This document shows, piece after piece, positions 34,073-42,212 of a stretch of 53,409 nucleotides of DNA. Numbering within the stretch: the stretch's first letter is position 1; every line of letters starts with the position of its first letter. The notes beneath the pieces were generated by a model, which saw nothing but the letters and a program-made list of their open reading frames with translations, ran no database searches and had not been told where the DNA came from. Made by a program: the position numbers and the translations under genes. Source of the stretch: CAYJEO01 sp044432805 (GTDB taxonomy: Bacteria > Bacillota_I > Bacilli_A > RF39 > UBA660); NCBI GenBank assembly GCA_044432805.1, contig JAWXUI010000006.1, positions 1 to 53,409 on the forward strand. The letters run 5' to 3'.

Positions 34073-35068
34073 ATCAATAAATTATATGTGTTTATCAAAA
34101 AAAATAGAAAAGAAATATTATCATATGTATGTATAATAGTTTTTTTAAGTGCAGTTTTCTTTTTAAAACTACCATTTGTTATAGAAATACCAGGAGGACT
34201 TACAGATGTTTCTAACAGGATAAGTATTGAAGATGCTTATGAACTAGAAGGAAGCTATAATATAACTTATGTATCACAATTAAATGCAACACCTATCTTG
34301 ATGCTTTATTCTTTATTTAACGATCAATGGGATTTAATAAGTAATGAAGAACTAACAACAATTGAAAGTTTAGAAGATATGAATTTTAGATATAGTTTGA
34401 ATCTAATAGAAAACACGAATAACGCTATTATGTATGCCTATAATTTAGCTAATAGAGAAGTCAATATATCATCTTCTTCATTTTATATAACATACGTTGA
34501 TGAATTAGCGAGCACGGATTTAGAAGTTGGGGATCAAATATTAGAAATAAACGATACAAAAATAGAAGATGCAACTATATTAAATAGCGAAGTAGCTAAT
34601 ACTAATGTAGGAGATGTTTTATATTTTAAAGTAATTAATGATAATATTGAATATACTAGATTTGCTTATAAAACGATAATAGGAGAAGAAAGTGTAATTG
34701 GAATAGTATTATCAACGCAATATGAACTTGATTTAAATCCTAAATTAGATACATCATTTTTAAGCTCAGAATCAGGTGGATCTGGTGGTTTAATGACTAC
34801 GTTATATATATATGATAGTTTAATAGAAGAAGACTTAACTTCAGGACTTGTAATAGCTGGAACAGGTACAATTGATAGTAATGGTAATGTAGGAGCAATA
34901 GCAGGTGTTAATTATAAAATTATAGGAGCTTGTAATGAAGGGGCTGATGTATTTTTTGTTCCGACTGATAACTACACTGAAGCTAAAAATACAATAGAAG
35001 AATATGATTTAGATATTCAATTAGTAGTAGTAAATCACATTGCTGATGCACTTGTTTTTTTAAAATAG
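34073..35068 (+). CDS. ylbL: YlbL/SepM-like PDZ-Lon domain protease
   Basis: A membrane-anchored secreted protease of about 330 aa. A transmembrane helix near residues 17-37 (SYVCIIVFLSAVFFLKL) is followed by a PDZ domain near 125-200 (ELASTDLEVGDQILEINDTK). The C-terminal Lon-type protease domain has its catalytic serine region in SSESGGSGGLMT and the lysine in GAIAGVNYKI. Family members process signalling or regulatory peptides outside the membrane. The first standard start, GTG at 34088, has no SD. AAAGGA at 34059-34064 instead lies 8 bases before an in-frame ATC (34073), giving MNKLYVFIKKN. The upstream limit is a TAG at 34043. Confidence 0.87.
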   Translation: MNKLYVFIKKNRKEILSYVCIIVFLSAVFFLKLPFVIEIPGGLTDVSNRISIEDAYELEGSYNITYVSQLNATPILMLYSLFNDQWDLISNEELTTIESLEDMNFRYSLNLIENTNNAIMYAYNLANREVNISSSSFYITYVDELASTDLEVGDQILEINDTKIEDATILNSEVANTNVGDVLYFKVINDNIEYTRFAYKTIIGEESVIGIVLSTQYELDLNPKLDTSFLSSESGGSGGLMTTLYIYDSLIEEDLTSGLVIAGTGTIDSNGNVGAIAGVNYKIIGACNEGADVFFVPTDNYTEAKNTIEEYDLDIQLVVVNHIADALVFLK

Positions 35069-35085
35069 ACTTTTTAGTGATAATT

Positions 35086-35094
35086 TGTTAAAAT
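35086..35094 (+). promoter_or_regulatory. Extended -10 promoter of mutS
   Basis: TGT-TAAAAT at 35086-35094, with the SD AGGTGA and the ATG at 35115 shortly after. Confidence 0.5.
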
Positions 35095-35114
35095 ATTGAT
35101 TAGGTGAAGTAACT

Positions 35115-37637
35115 ATGAAAAGAAGCGAAGTAGATTATAATTTAGTAACGCCGATGATGAAGCAATACTTAGAAATAAAAAACAAAAATGAAGATATTAT
35201 TGTTTTTTTTCGATTGGGTGATTTTTATGAAATGTTTTTTGAAGATGCCATTTTAGTAAGTCATGAGTTAGAATTAACATTAACTGGAAAAAATGCAGGT
35301 TTAAAAGAAAAAATACCAATGTGTGGTATACCTCATCACTCATCAACAATATATATTAATAAACTAATTGAGTTAGGATATAAAGTAGGTATATGTGAAC
35401 AACTAGAAGATGCTAAAAACGTAAAAGGTATCGTAAAAAGAGATATTATTCAAGTTGTAAGTAAAGGAACTAATTTTAATACAGATACTATAAAAGAATA
35501 TGATTTTAATTTTATTGGTAGTATAGTAAATCATAAAAATATTTTTACAATTAGTTACTTAGATATAACAACAGGTAGTTTTTTTATAAAAAAATTAAGT
35601 CATAATAAAACAACTCTAATAAGCGAAATTTTATCACTTAATATAAATGAACTTATAGTAGGTTCTAATTTAGAAGAAATAGCAGTTATTTTAAAAAATC
35701 AATTTAATATATCAATTACATATTTTAATGAAATAAAAGAAATGGATAAATATCAATACATATATAACGAATTAGATGAAGAATTAAAACAAGGTGTTAA
35801 ATTATTATTAACCTATTTAGATGAAACTCAAAAAAGAGATTTATCGCATTTGCAAAGTTGTAAATTAATTAAAAGCAATGACTATTTAAAAATGAATATT
35901 TTTACAAAAAGAAACTTAGAACTTAGTGAAACATTGAGACAAAAAACGAGAAATAATTCTTTAATTTGGTTATTAGATAAAACAAAAACAGCAATGGGTT
36001 CAAGATGTTTAAAAGAAATGATTGAAAATCCGCTAGTAGATGAAAATTTAATTAATAAAAGATATGACACAGTACAAACTTTAATAGATGAATTTTTATT
36101 AAAAAGAGAATTACAAGACAACTTATTTGAAGTTTATGATTTAGAACGTTTAAGTGGTAAAATTGCTTTTGGAAATGCTAATGCTAAAGATATGTTACAA
36201 TTAAAAAATTCTTTAAGTGTGCTTCCTAATATAAATGAAATTCTATTACAAATTAATTATCCTAAAATAAATACATTAAGAAATCTTTTTGAATTATTAG
36301 AAAACAGTATTTATGAAAATCCTCCTGTCAGTATAAAAGAAGGATACTTAATAAAAAAAGGATATAATAGTGAATTAGATGAATTAAAAAGTCTGCGCAA
36401 AGGTGGAAAAGATTTTGTCGCTCAATTTGAAATATTAGAAAAAGAAAAAACTGGAATTAAAAATTTGAAAATCGGATATAATAAAGTATTTGGTTATTAT
36501 ATCGAAGTTTCTAAAGGAAGTATTAATTTAGTAAAAGATGAATTTGGTTATGAGAGAAGACAAACATTATCAAATTGCGAAAGATATATTAGTCCAATTT
36601 TAAAAGAAAAAGAAGCTTTAATTTTAAATGCTGAGGAAAAAATAGTTGAACTAGAATATAATTTATTTATTGAAATAAAAGATGAAGTAAAAAAATACAT
36701 AAAAGAACTACAAAACGTTGCTAAAATAATAAGTGATATTGATGTAATGCAAAGTTTTGCTACACTTGCTGAAGAAAATAATTATATTAGACCAATTATA
36801 ACAAAAGACAGATCTATTTATATAAAAAATAATAGACATCCAGTAGTAGAAAAAGTTATAAATACAGCATATGTTCCAAATGATATAATAATGGATGAAA
36901 AAACGAACATATTATTAATTACAGGACCTAATATGGCAGGTAAATCAACTTATATGAGACAAGTTGCAATAACTGTTATAATGGCCCAAATTGGTTGTTT
37001 TGTCCCAGCAGATGAAGCTAGATTACCGTTATTTGATGCGATTTATACAAGAATTGGAGCTAGTGATGATCTAGTAAGTGGTGAATCAACTTTTATGGTT
37101 GAAATGAATGATGCTAATTATGCAATTACTAATGCGACAAGTAATAGTTTGATATTGTTTGATGAACTAGGTAGAGGAACAGCAACGTTTGATGGTATGG
37201 CTTTAGCGCAATCTATTATTGAATATATAAATGAAGTAATAAAAGCAAAAACTTTTTTCTCAACACATTATCACGAATTAACTGATTTAGAAGAAAGTCT
37301 TGATGGTTTAAAAAATATCCATGTATCAGCAGTTTATGAAAATGGAAATTTAACATTTTTACATAAAATAAAAGAAGGATATATCGATAAAAGTTATGGT
37401 ATTCAAGTTGCTAAATTAGCGAATATTAATGATTCTATAATAAAAAGAGCTGATTCAATTTTAAAAATTTACGAGAATAAAGAAATAGTAGTTGATAAAA
37501 AAATAGAACAATTATCACTATGTTTCCCAGAAGAAAATGAAATAGAAAAAAAATTAAAAGAGATTGATTTAAATTATATATCACCAAAAGAAGCATTAGA
37601 TATATTATATGATTTAAAAAGTAGGGGAGAAAATTAA
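35115..37637 (+). CDS. mutS: DNA mismatch repair protein MutS
   Basis: An 840-aa mismatch-recognition ATPase. The N-terminal mismatch-binding domain has the Phe-x-Glu wedge in FFRLGDFYEMFFEDA (residues 31-45). The connector, lever and clamp regions follow. The ATPase domain has Walker A TGPNMAGKSTYMRQ near 603-616, LFDELGRGTATFDG near 682-695 and the STHYHEL motif near 717. Length is close to the MutS1 norm. No mutL follows; instead a small membrane protein gene starts at its stop codon (TAATGG). A mutL gene would have to be elsewhere. Confidence 0.97.
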   Translation: MKRSEVDYNLVTPMMKQYLEIKNKNEDIIVFFRLGDFYEMFFEDAILVSHELELTLTGKNAGLKEKIPMCGIPHHSSTIYINKLIELGYKVGICEQLEDAKNVKGIVKRDIIQVVSKGTNFNTDTIKEYDFNFIGSIVNHKNIFTISYLDITTGSFFIKKLSHNKTTLISEILSLNINELIVGSNLEEIAVILKNQFNISITYFNEIKEMDKYQYIYNELDEELKQGVKLLLTYLDETQKRDLSHLQSCKLIKSNDYLKMNIFTKRNLELSETLRQKTRNNSLIWLLDKTKTAMGSRCLKEMIENPLVDENLINKRYDTVQTLIDEFLLKRELQDNLFEVYDLERLSGKIAFGNANAKDMLQLKNSLSVLPNINEILLQINYPKINTLRNLFELLENSIYENPPVSIKEGYLIKKGYNSELDELKSLRKGGKDFVAQFEILEKEKTGIKNLKIGYNKVFGYYIEVSKGSINLVKDEFGYERRQTLSNCERYISPILKEKEALILNAEEKIVELEYNLFIEIKDEVKKYIKELQNVAKIISDIDVMQSFATLAEENNYIRPIITKDRSIYIKNNRHPVVEKVINTAYVPNDIIMDEKTNILLITGPNMAGKSTYMRQVAITVIMAQIGCFVPADEARLPLFDAIYTRIGASDDLVSGESTFMVEMNDANYAITNATSNSLILFDELGRGTATFDGMALAQSIIEYINEVIKAKTFFSTHYHELTDLEESLDGLKNIHVSAVYENGNLTFLHKIKEGYIDKSYGIQVAKLANINDSIIKRADSILKIYENKEIVVDKKIEQLSLCFPEENEIEKKLKEIDLNYISPKEALDILYDLKSRGEN

Positions 37638-38143
37638 TGGAAATATTAAAAAAAGAAAATTGGTTTATTTGGTTTATTATGATATTTTTTACATACGGGT
37701 TATCAAATATTGGTTTAGCTGGATGTTTAGATGCTATAGATACTGATGCTTGGTATTTAAAATGGGCCAAAAATAAGAATAAATTTATATTGTTGTCTAT
37801 GATTGTTTTAGTATTTATAATTGGTTTTATGTTTTTGATATATGAAACTCAAATATTAAATCATGTAGAAAACAATACAGATTTTCTTACATTTGTTTTA
37901 TTTATAATATCTTTATTATATTCAGTTATATCAGTTTGTTTTTTTATAGCTGTTATATCAATATTTACAAGGACTGCTGCTAAATTAGAAGTAAAGGGAA
38001 GCGAAATATATTTATCACCATATATATGGTGTGGATCTTTAATTATTCCTTTTATTGGTTGGTTGTTTTTTGCAACTATGCTACTTTATGTCGTGTTTTC
38101 TCCAATATATAATTTATCAATTGGTAAAGGAGAAAAAATTTAA
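37637..38143 (+). CDS. Hypothetical four-helix membrane protein
   Basis: A 168-aa integral membrane protein of unknown family. Hydrophobic segments lie at about residues 9-29, 46-68, 81-108 and 127-152. It has no charged catalytic pattern and no signal peptide distinct from the first helix. Its ATG overlaps the mutS stop by one base and a terminator follows, so it is co-transcribed with mutS. A mechanistic link to mismatch repair is not implied. Confidence 0.7.
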   Translation: MEILKKENWFIWFIMIFFTYGLSNIGLAGCLDAIDTDAWYLKWAKNKNKFILLSMIVLVFIIGFMFLIYETQILNHVENNTDFLTFVLFIISLLYSVISVCFFIAVISIFTRTAAKLEVKGSEIYLSPYIWCGSLIIPFIGWLFFATMLLYVVFSPIYNLSIGKGEKI

Positions 38144-38165
38144 GATGAGAAATCATCTTTTTCTT
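38142..38165 (+). terminator. Terminator after mutS and the membrane protein gene
   Basis: AAGATGA (38142-38148) pairs with TCATCTT (38153-38159) around a GAAA loop, followed by T. Confidence 0.8.
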
Positions 38166-38193
38166 TTTATTAATATACTTTTATAATTAAATA

Positions 38194-38202
38194 TGTTAAA
38201 AT
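38194..38202 (+). promoter_or_regulatory. Extended -10 promoter of nusB-xseAB
   Basis: TGT-TAAAAT at 38194-38202, just upstream of the nusB SD, implying a very short leader. Confidence 0.5.
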
Positions 38203-38218
38203 GTTTACAGGTGATTTT

Positions 38219-38614
38219 ATGGAAAATAGAAGTGAATTAAGAAAAAAAATAATGACGGTTTTATATCAAATTAATGTATATGATAAAAACAAAATGAAAT
38301 ATAATGTCGAAGATGTTATAAAAGAAGTAGTTGAAATAGAAAATGAATTTGTAAAAGAAATTGTATATGGTGTAGTTACATATAAAAATGAATTAGATAA
38401 ATTAGCGAATAAATATTTACAAAACTGGACTATTGACAGATTAGGAAATACAGACCAAGCAATTTTAAGAATTGGAATATACGAATTAATGTATACACAG
38501 ACTCCTAGCATTGTATCTATTAATGAAGCAGTCGAACTAGCTAAAATATATAGTGATGATGAAGTTAAAGGTATGATTAATGGTGTATTAGATAAAGTTT
38601 ATCACAATAAGTAG
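38219..38614 (+). CDS. nusB: Transcription antitermination factor NusB
   Basis: A 131-aa all-helical RNA-binding protein that works with NusE (S10) in rRNA antitermination. The N-terminal RSELRKKIMTVLYQINVYD and C-terminal DRLGNTDQAILRIGIYELMY plus SINEAVELAKIYSDDEVKG blocks are standard NusB. The ATG at 38219 is preferred because AGGTGAT at 38209-38215 precedes it; the open frame extends back to 38201. It is followed by xseA after 7 bases. folD, which separates them in Bacillus, is missing. Confidence 0.93.
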   Translation: MENRSELRKKIMTVLYQINVYDKNKMKYNVEDVIKEVVEIENEFVKEIVYGVVTYKNELDKLANKYLQNWTIDRLGNTDQAILRIGIYELMYTQTPSIVSINEAVELAKIYSDDEVKGMINGVLDKVYHNK

Positions 38615-38621
38615 GTGAAGA

Positions 38622-40028
38622 ATGGAAAATCAATATTTAAGTGTTGGAGCATTAACAAAATATTTAAAATTTAAATTTGATTCAGATTCACATTTAAAAA
38701 AAGTTTATATAAAAGGGGAAATTTCAAACTTTAAAGCACATACAACAGGACACTTTTATTTTTCAATAAAAGATGAAACAAGTAAAATAAATGCTTTAAT
38801 GTTCAGCGCTAATGCAAAAAAAATAAACTTTAAACCTGTTGAAGGAAGTAAAGTTTTATTAATTGGACGTGTTAGTATATATGAATCAACTGGTAATTAT
38901 CAAATCTATGTTGATGAAATGATTGAAGACGGTGTAGGTAATTTATATAAAGAATTTGAATTATTAAAACAAAAATTAAATGAAGAAGGATTGTTCTTAG
39001 AATCTAGAAAAAGAAAAATACCTTTAATGCCTTCTAAAGTAGGAGTTGTAACTGCAAAAACAGGAGCTGCTGTAAAAGATATTATTTCAACAATTAAAAG
39101 AAGATATCCTATATGTGAAATTTATTTGTTTCCATGTTTAGTACAAGGTGAATTAGCGAGTAAGGATATTGTAAAAAATATAAATTTAGCTAATGAATAT
39201 GATTTAGATGTTTTAATTGTTGGTCGAGGTGGAGGTTCTATTGAAGATTTATGGCCTTTTAACGAAGAAATAGTTGCGCGTGCTATATTTGAATCTAGAA
39301 TACCAATAATAAGCGCTGTTGGGCATGAAGTTGACTTTACAATAGCGGATTTTGTTTCTGATTTAAGAGCACCAACTCCAACTGGGGCAGCAGAAATGGC
39401 AGTTCCTAATATAATTGAACTACAAAACAAAATAAATCAATATACAATAAGATTAAATGAAAATATTAATAAGTTATTAAAATTAAATAAAATAAAATTA
39501 GATAGTTTAACAAGTTCTTTTGTTATTAAAAATCCTTTAATAATGTATGATAATAAAAAACAAAAACTAGATTTATTAAATGAAAATTTAAATAAATGTA
39601 TTTTTTTGAATATTGAAAAAAGATACAATAGCATTAATATTATTAAAAATTCTTATGTATTAAAAAATCCAAAATTTATTTATGAAAATAAAATAAAAGA
39701 ATTAAAAATACTAAATAATGAATTAAATAAAAATATAAATTTAATAATCGAAAACAAAAAAAATACAATAAGTATTTATAAAAAAAGTTATGTATTAACA
39801 GATCCAAGTTTTATTATTAAAAATAATATAATTAAATTAACACACATAATAGAAAAATTAAATTTAATTAATCCATTAGAAGTATTAAAAAGAGGATATA
39901 GTTTAGTTTATAAAGAAAATGAAGTTGTTAATAAAACACAAAACTTAAAAGTAAATGATTTAGTAAATATAAAACTACAAAATGGATCAGCACTTGTTTT
40001 AGTAAAGGAGATAAGCGATGAAGTTTGA
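38622..40028 (+). CDS. xseA: Exodeoxyribonuclease VII large subunit
   Basis: A 468-aa catalytic subunit of exonuclease VII, which degrades single-stranded DNA from both ends. The N-terminal OB-fold spans 1-105 (VYIKGEISNFKAHTTGHFYF). The catalytic core has GVVTAKTGAAVKDI, VGRGGGSIEDLWPFN and the family signature AVGHEVDFTIADFVSDLRAP near 228-247, with the conserved histidine and aspartates. A long coiled-coil region lies at 260-410, and the C-terminal segment is RGYSLVYK. Spacing (7 bases after nusB, 11-base overlap with xseB) shows one operon. Confidence 0.96.
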   Translation: MENQYLSVGALTKYLKFKFDSDSHLKKVYIKGEISNFKAHTTGHFYFSIKDETSKINALMFSANAKKINFKPVEGSKVLLIGRVSIYESTGNYQIYVDEMIEDGVGNLYKEFELLKQKLNEEGLFLESRKRKIPLMPSKVGVVTAKTGAAVKDIISTIKRRYPICEIYLFPCLVQGELASKDIVKNINLANEYDLDVLIVGRGGGSIEDLWPFNEEIVARAIFESRIPIISAVGHEVDFTIADFVSDLRAPTPTGAAEMAVPNIIELQNKINQYTIRLNENINKLLKLNKIKLDSLTSSFVIKNPLIMYDNKKQKLDLLNENLNKCIFLNIEKRYNSINIIKNSYVLKNPKFIYENKIKELKILNNELNKNINLIIENKKNTISIYKKSYVLTDPSFIIKNNIIKLTHIIEKLNLINPLEVLKRGYSLVYKENEVVNKTQNLKVNDLVNIKLQNGSALVLVKEISDEV

Positions 40029-40224
40029 AGATAAAATAAAAGAATTAGAAACAATAATAAATGATTTAGAAAATGGCACTACTGATTTACAAGATTCAAT
40101 TGAAAAATACACTAAAGCTATGAATTTAGTAAAAGAATGTGATACTGAATTAAAAACGGTAGAAGAGCAAGTATTAAAAGTAGTTTCTGAAAATGGGATT
40201 AAAGATTTAGAATTTAATGACTAA
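40018..40224 (+). CDS. xseB: Exodeoxyribonuclease VII small subunit
   Basis: A 68-aa helical small subunit that binds the coiled coil of XseA. The pattern FEDKIKELETIINDLENGTT followed by DLQDSIEKYTKAMNLVKECD is the XseB consensus. It starts within xseA (11-base overlap) and is followed by a terminator. In Bacillus, ispA, dxs, yqxC, ahrC and recN follow before spoIVB; here spoIVB comes straight after. Confidence 0.93.
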   Translation: MKFEDKIKELETIINDLENGTTDLQDSIEKYTKAMNLVKECDTELKTVEEQVLKVVSENGIKDLEFND

Positions 40225-40251
40225 AATTACCAAGTGAATTTTAGTTTTTTT
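40220..40251 (+). terminator. Terminator of nusB-xseA-xseB
   Basis: ACTAAAATT (40220-40228) pairs with AATTTTAGT (40237-40245) around an 8-base loop, with a T tail. Confidence 0.85.
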
Positions 40252-40294
40252 GTATATAATAATTTATGTAGTCTATTTTTAGAAAGGAGTTTTT

Positions 40295-41275
40295 ATGAAA
40301 AATATTAAAAAGTACTTTTTGATTTTCCTTTTAACTCTTATGCTTCCAAGCTATACTTTAGCATATTCACAAAATATTATTGCTAGTGGTGAAAATATTG
40401 GGATGATTTTAAATGCTAAAGGGGTTATTATAGTAGGTGGTTATGAAGTTGGTAACAACAATCCTATGAGTGATGCAAAATTAGAAGTTGGAGATGTTAT
40501 TGTTTCAATTGATGGTATCAAAGTTAGTAATATTACAGAAATGATTAATGTTTTAAGTGATAAATCAAATTCTGTAACAATTGATTATTTAAGAGATAAT
40601 CAAACAAAAACTACAACTTTAAATATTTATCAAGATGATACTGGAATAAAAACAGGTCTTTATGTTAAAGATAGTGTTACTGGTGTTGGAACCATAACTT
40701 TTATTGATCCAGAAACTAATACTTTTGGTGCTTTAGGTCATGAAATAATTGAGTCTAACACAGGAGAAATATTAGATATAATGGATGGTAATATATTTAA
40801 TTCAACCGTTACAGGTATTAATAAATCAACAGCTGGAGATCCAGGTGAAAAAAATGCTAGATATTATTCTGATGAGATTTTAGGGTCTATATATGAAAAT
40901 ACAAACAAAGGTGTTTTTGGAACATTTAGTGGAACTTATGATGAAAATGATTTATATAAAGTTGCGTCATTGTCTGATATTTCTTTAGGTGAAGCTACTA
41001 TTAAAACGGTAATAGATGGTAATGAAGTTATGGAATATTCTATTATGATTACACAGATAGATAAAGATTTAGATCAAGAAACAAAAAATTTTACTTTTGA
41101 AATCACCGATAGTGATTTATTAGAAGCAACAGGTGGAATTGTTCAAGGCATGTCTGGTTCTCCTATTTTACAAGGAGAGTTTATTATAGGTGCCGTTACT
41201 CATGTTGTGGTAGAAAATCCTCAAAAGGGATATGGTATTTTAATAACTAATATGTTAGAAGAAGCAGAAAACTAA
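40295..41275 (+). CDS. spoIVB: Stage IV sporulation protein B (S55 serine peptidase)
   Basis: A 326-aa PDZ-containing serine protease. In Bacillus it is made in the forespore and triggers cleavage of pro-sigma-K across the membranes. A signal/anchor helix lies at residues 5-23, a PDZ domain at about 40-112 (AKLEVGDVIVSIDGIKVSNI), then the S55 domain. The catalytic residues are visible: His in FGALGHE (residue 149) and Ser in GMSGSPIL (286-292). It is shorter than Bacillus SpoIVB (about 425 aa), mainly in the N-terminal region. AGGAG precedes the ATG. It is monocistronic with its own terminator and strongly suggests a sporulation pathway, past or present. Confidence 0.92.
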   Translation: MKNIKKYFLIFLLTLMLPSYTLAYSQNIIASGENIGMILNAKGVIIVGGYEVGNNNPMSDAKLEVGDVIVSIDGIKVSNITEMINVLSDKSNSVTIDYLRDNQTKTTTLNIYQDDTGIKTGLYVKDSVTGVGTITFIDPETNTFGALGHEIIESNTGEILDIMDGNIFNSTVTGINKSTAGDPGEKNARYYSDEILGSIYENTNKGVFGTFSGTYDENDLYKVASLSDISLGEATIKTVIDGNEVMEYSIMITQIDKDLDQETKNFTFEITDSDLLEATGGIVQGMSGSPILQGEFIIGAVTHVVVENPQKGYGILITNMLEEAEN

Positions 41276-41293
41276 TCATTGATTAGTTTTTTT
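41270..41293 (+). terminator. Terminator of spoIVB
   Basis: AACTAATC (41270-41277) pairs with GATTAGTT (41281-41288) around ATT, followed by T. Confidence 0.85.
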
Positions 41294-41355
41294 AAAGGAT
41301 AAATAAAAGTAAGAAAGTATATTACAATAGAGATCTCTATTAGGAGGGAAAAACT

Positions 41356-42201
41356 ATAAAATATTTACTAACAAATGATATGATTTTTAAACTTTTTTTT
41401 AGAAAAGAAAAATATTATTTAAAATTAATAATAAATGAGTTACTAGAATTAAATATATGTGAAGATAACATAGCTTTTATAAACAATGATTTATATGGCA
41501 GAAATATGCAGGATAAAAGTTGTTATATAGATATGTCAATTAAATTAAATAATGGTGAAATAGTAATAATAGAAATGCAAAATATAACAAGAGAAATATT
41601 AGTTGAGAGATTTGATTACTATATTTCATCTAAAATATTAGATCAAATACCTAAAGGAATGGATTATACCAAAATAAAAAAAGTTTATGGAATATTCTTT
41701 TTAAATGGCAAAGATAAAAATTATAACAACATGTTTACAAAAATAAGTGATTATGATATATTAAATATGACAAAAATTAGAAGTGCTAGAGAAAAGAATA
41801 TAATTAATTTAACTAAACTAGATGATTATAAAAAATACAATTTATCAAATGAATTAATTGATTTTTTAAATTTTATAGCAAGTAAAAGTGAGGAAGAAAT
41901 GGTAAGTATGATAAAAGATGATAATTTAAAACGTGCATATGAGACAGTAAAAGAATTAAATACAGATCCAGAGATACAAACAATTTTAGACATGCAAAGA
42001 TTTGCAGAATATGAGAAAAAATATGATGTTCATGAGGCTAGAGAACAAGGGTTAAATCAAGGAAAAGAAGATTTATTAAATAAAACAGTAATTAATATGC
42101 ATAAACAAGATTTAAGTTTTGAAGATATAGCTAAATATGTGAATATAGATATATCTAAAGTAATAAAAATAATAGAAAAAAATAAAAAAACAGAAATTTG
42201 A
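41356..42201 (+). CDS. Rpn-family PD-(D/E)XK nuclease / putative transposase, copy 2 (probable ATA start)
   Basis: A divergent paralogue of the Rpn protein at 15321, about 281 aa. The PD-(D/E)XK core is YIDMSIKLNNGEIVIIEMQN, and the tail has EAREQGLNQGKED and a small helical domain ending IDISKVIKIIEK. The first standard start (ATG at 41380) interrupts the conserved N-terminal motif YLLTNDMIFKLFF. An in-frame TAG at 41341 leaves no upstream ATG, GTG or TTG. A strong SD (GGAGGG at 41343-41348) is followed after 7 bases by ATA at 41356, the likely start. The gene ends at a bidirectional terminator. In DNA terms the core lysine is kept, so activity is possible. Confidence 0.82.
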   Translation: MKYLLTNDMIFKLFFRKEKYYLKLIINELLELNICEDNIAFINNDLYGRNMQDKSCYIDMSIKLNNGEIVIIEMQNITREILVERFDYYISSKILDQIPKGMDYTKIKKVYGIFFLNGKDKNYNNMFTKISDYDILNMTKIRSAREKNIINLTKLDDYKKYNLSNELIDFLNFIASKSEEEMVSMIKDDNLKRAYETVKELNTDPEIQTILDMQRFAEYEKKYDVHEAREQGLNQGKEDLLNKTVINMHKQDLSFEDIAKYVNIDISKVIKIIEKNKKTEI

Positions 42202-42212
42202 TTTCTGTTTTA
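42185..42212. terminator. Bidirectional terminator between Rpn copy 2 and the PASTA gene
   Basis: CAGAAAT (42191-42197) pairs with ATTTCTG (42201-42207), flanked by A on the left and T on the right, between converging genes. Confidence 0.8.

Noticed and set aside
15321..42201. Two Rpn genes as ends of one composite transposon
   Set aside because: They are divergent in sequence, and no terminal inverted repeats or target-site duplications were seen. The 25 kb between them holds conserved core genes.
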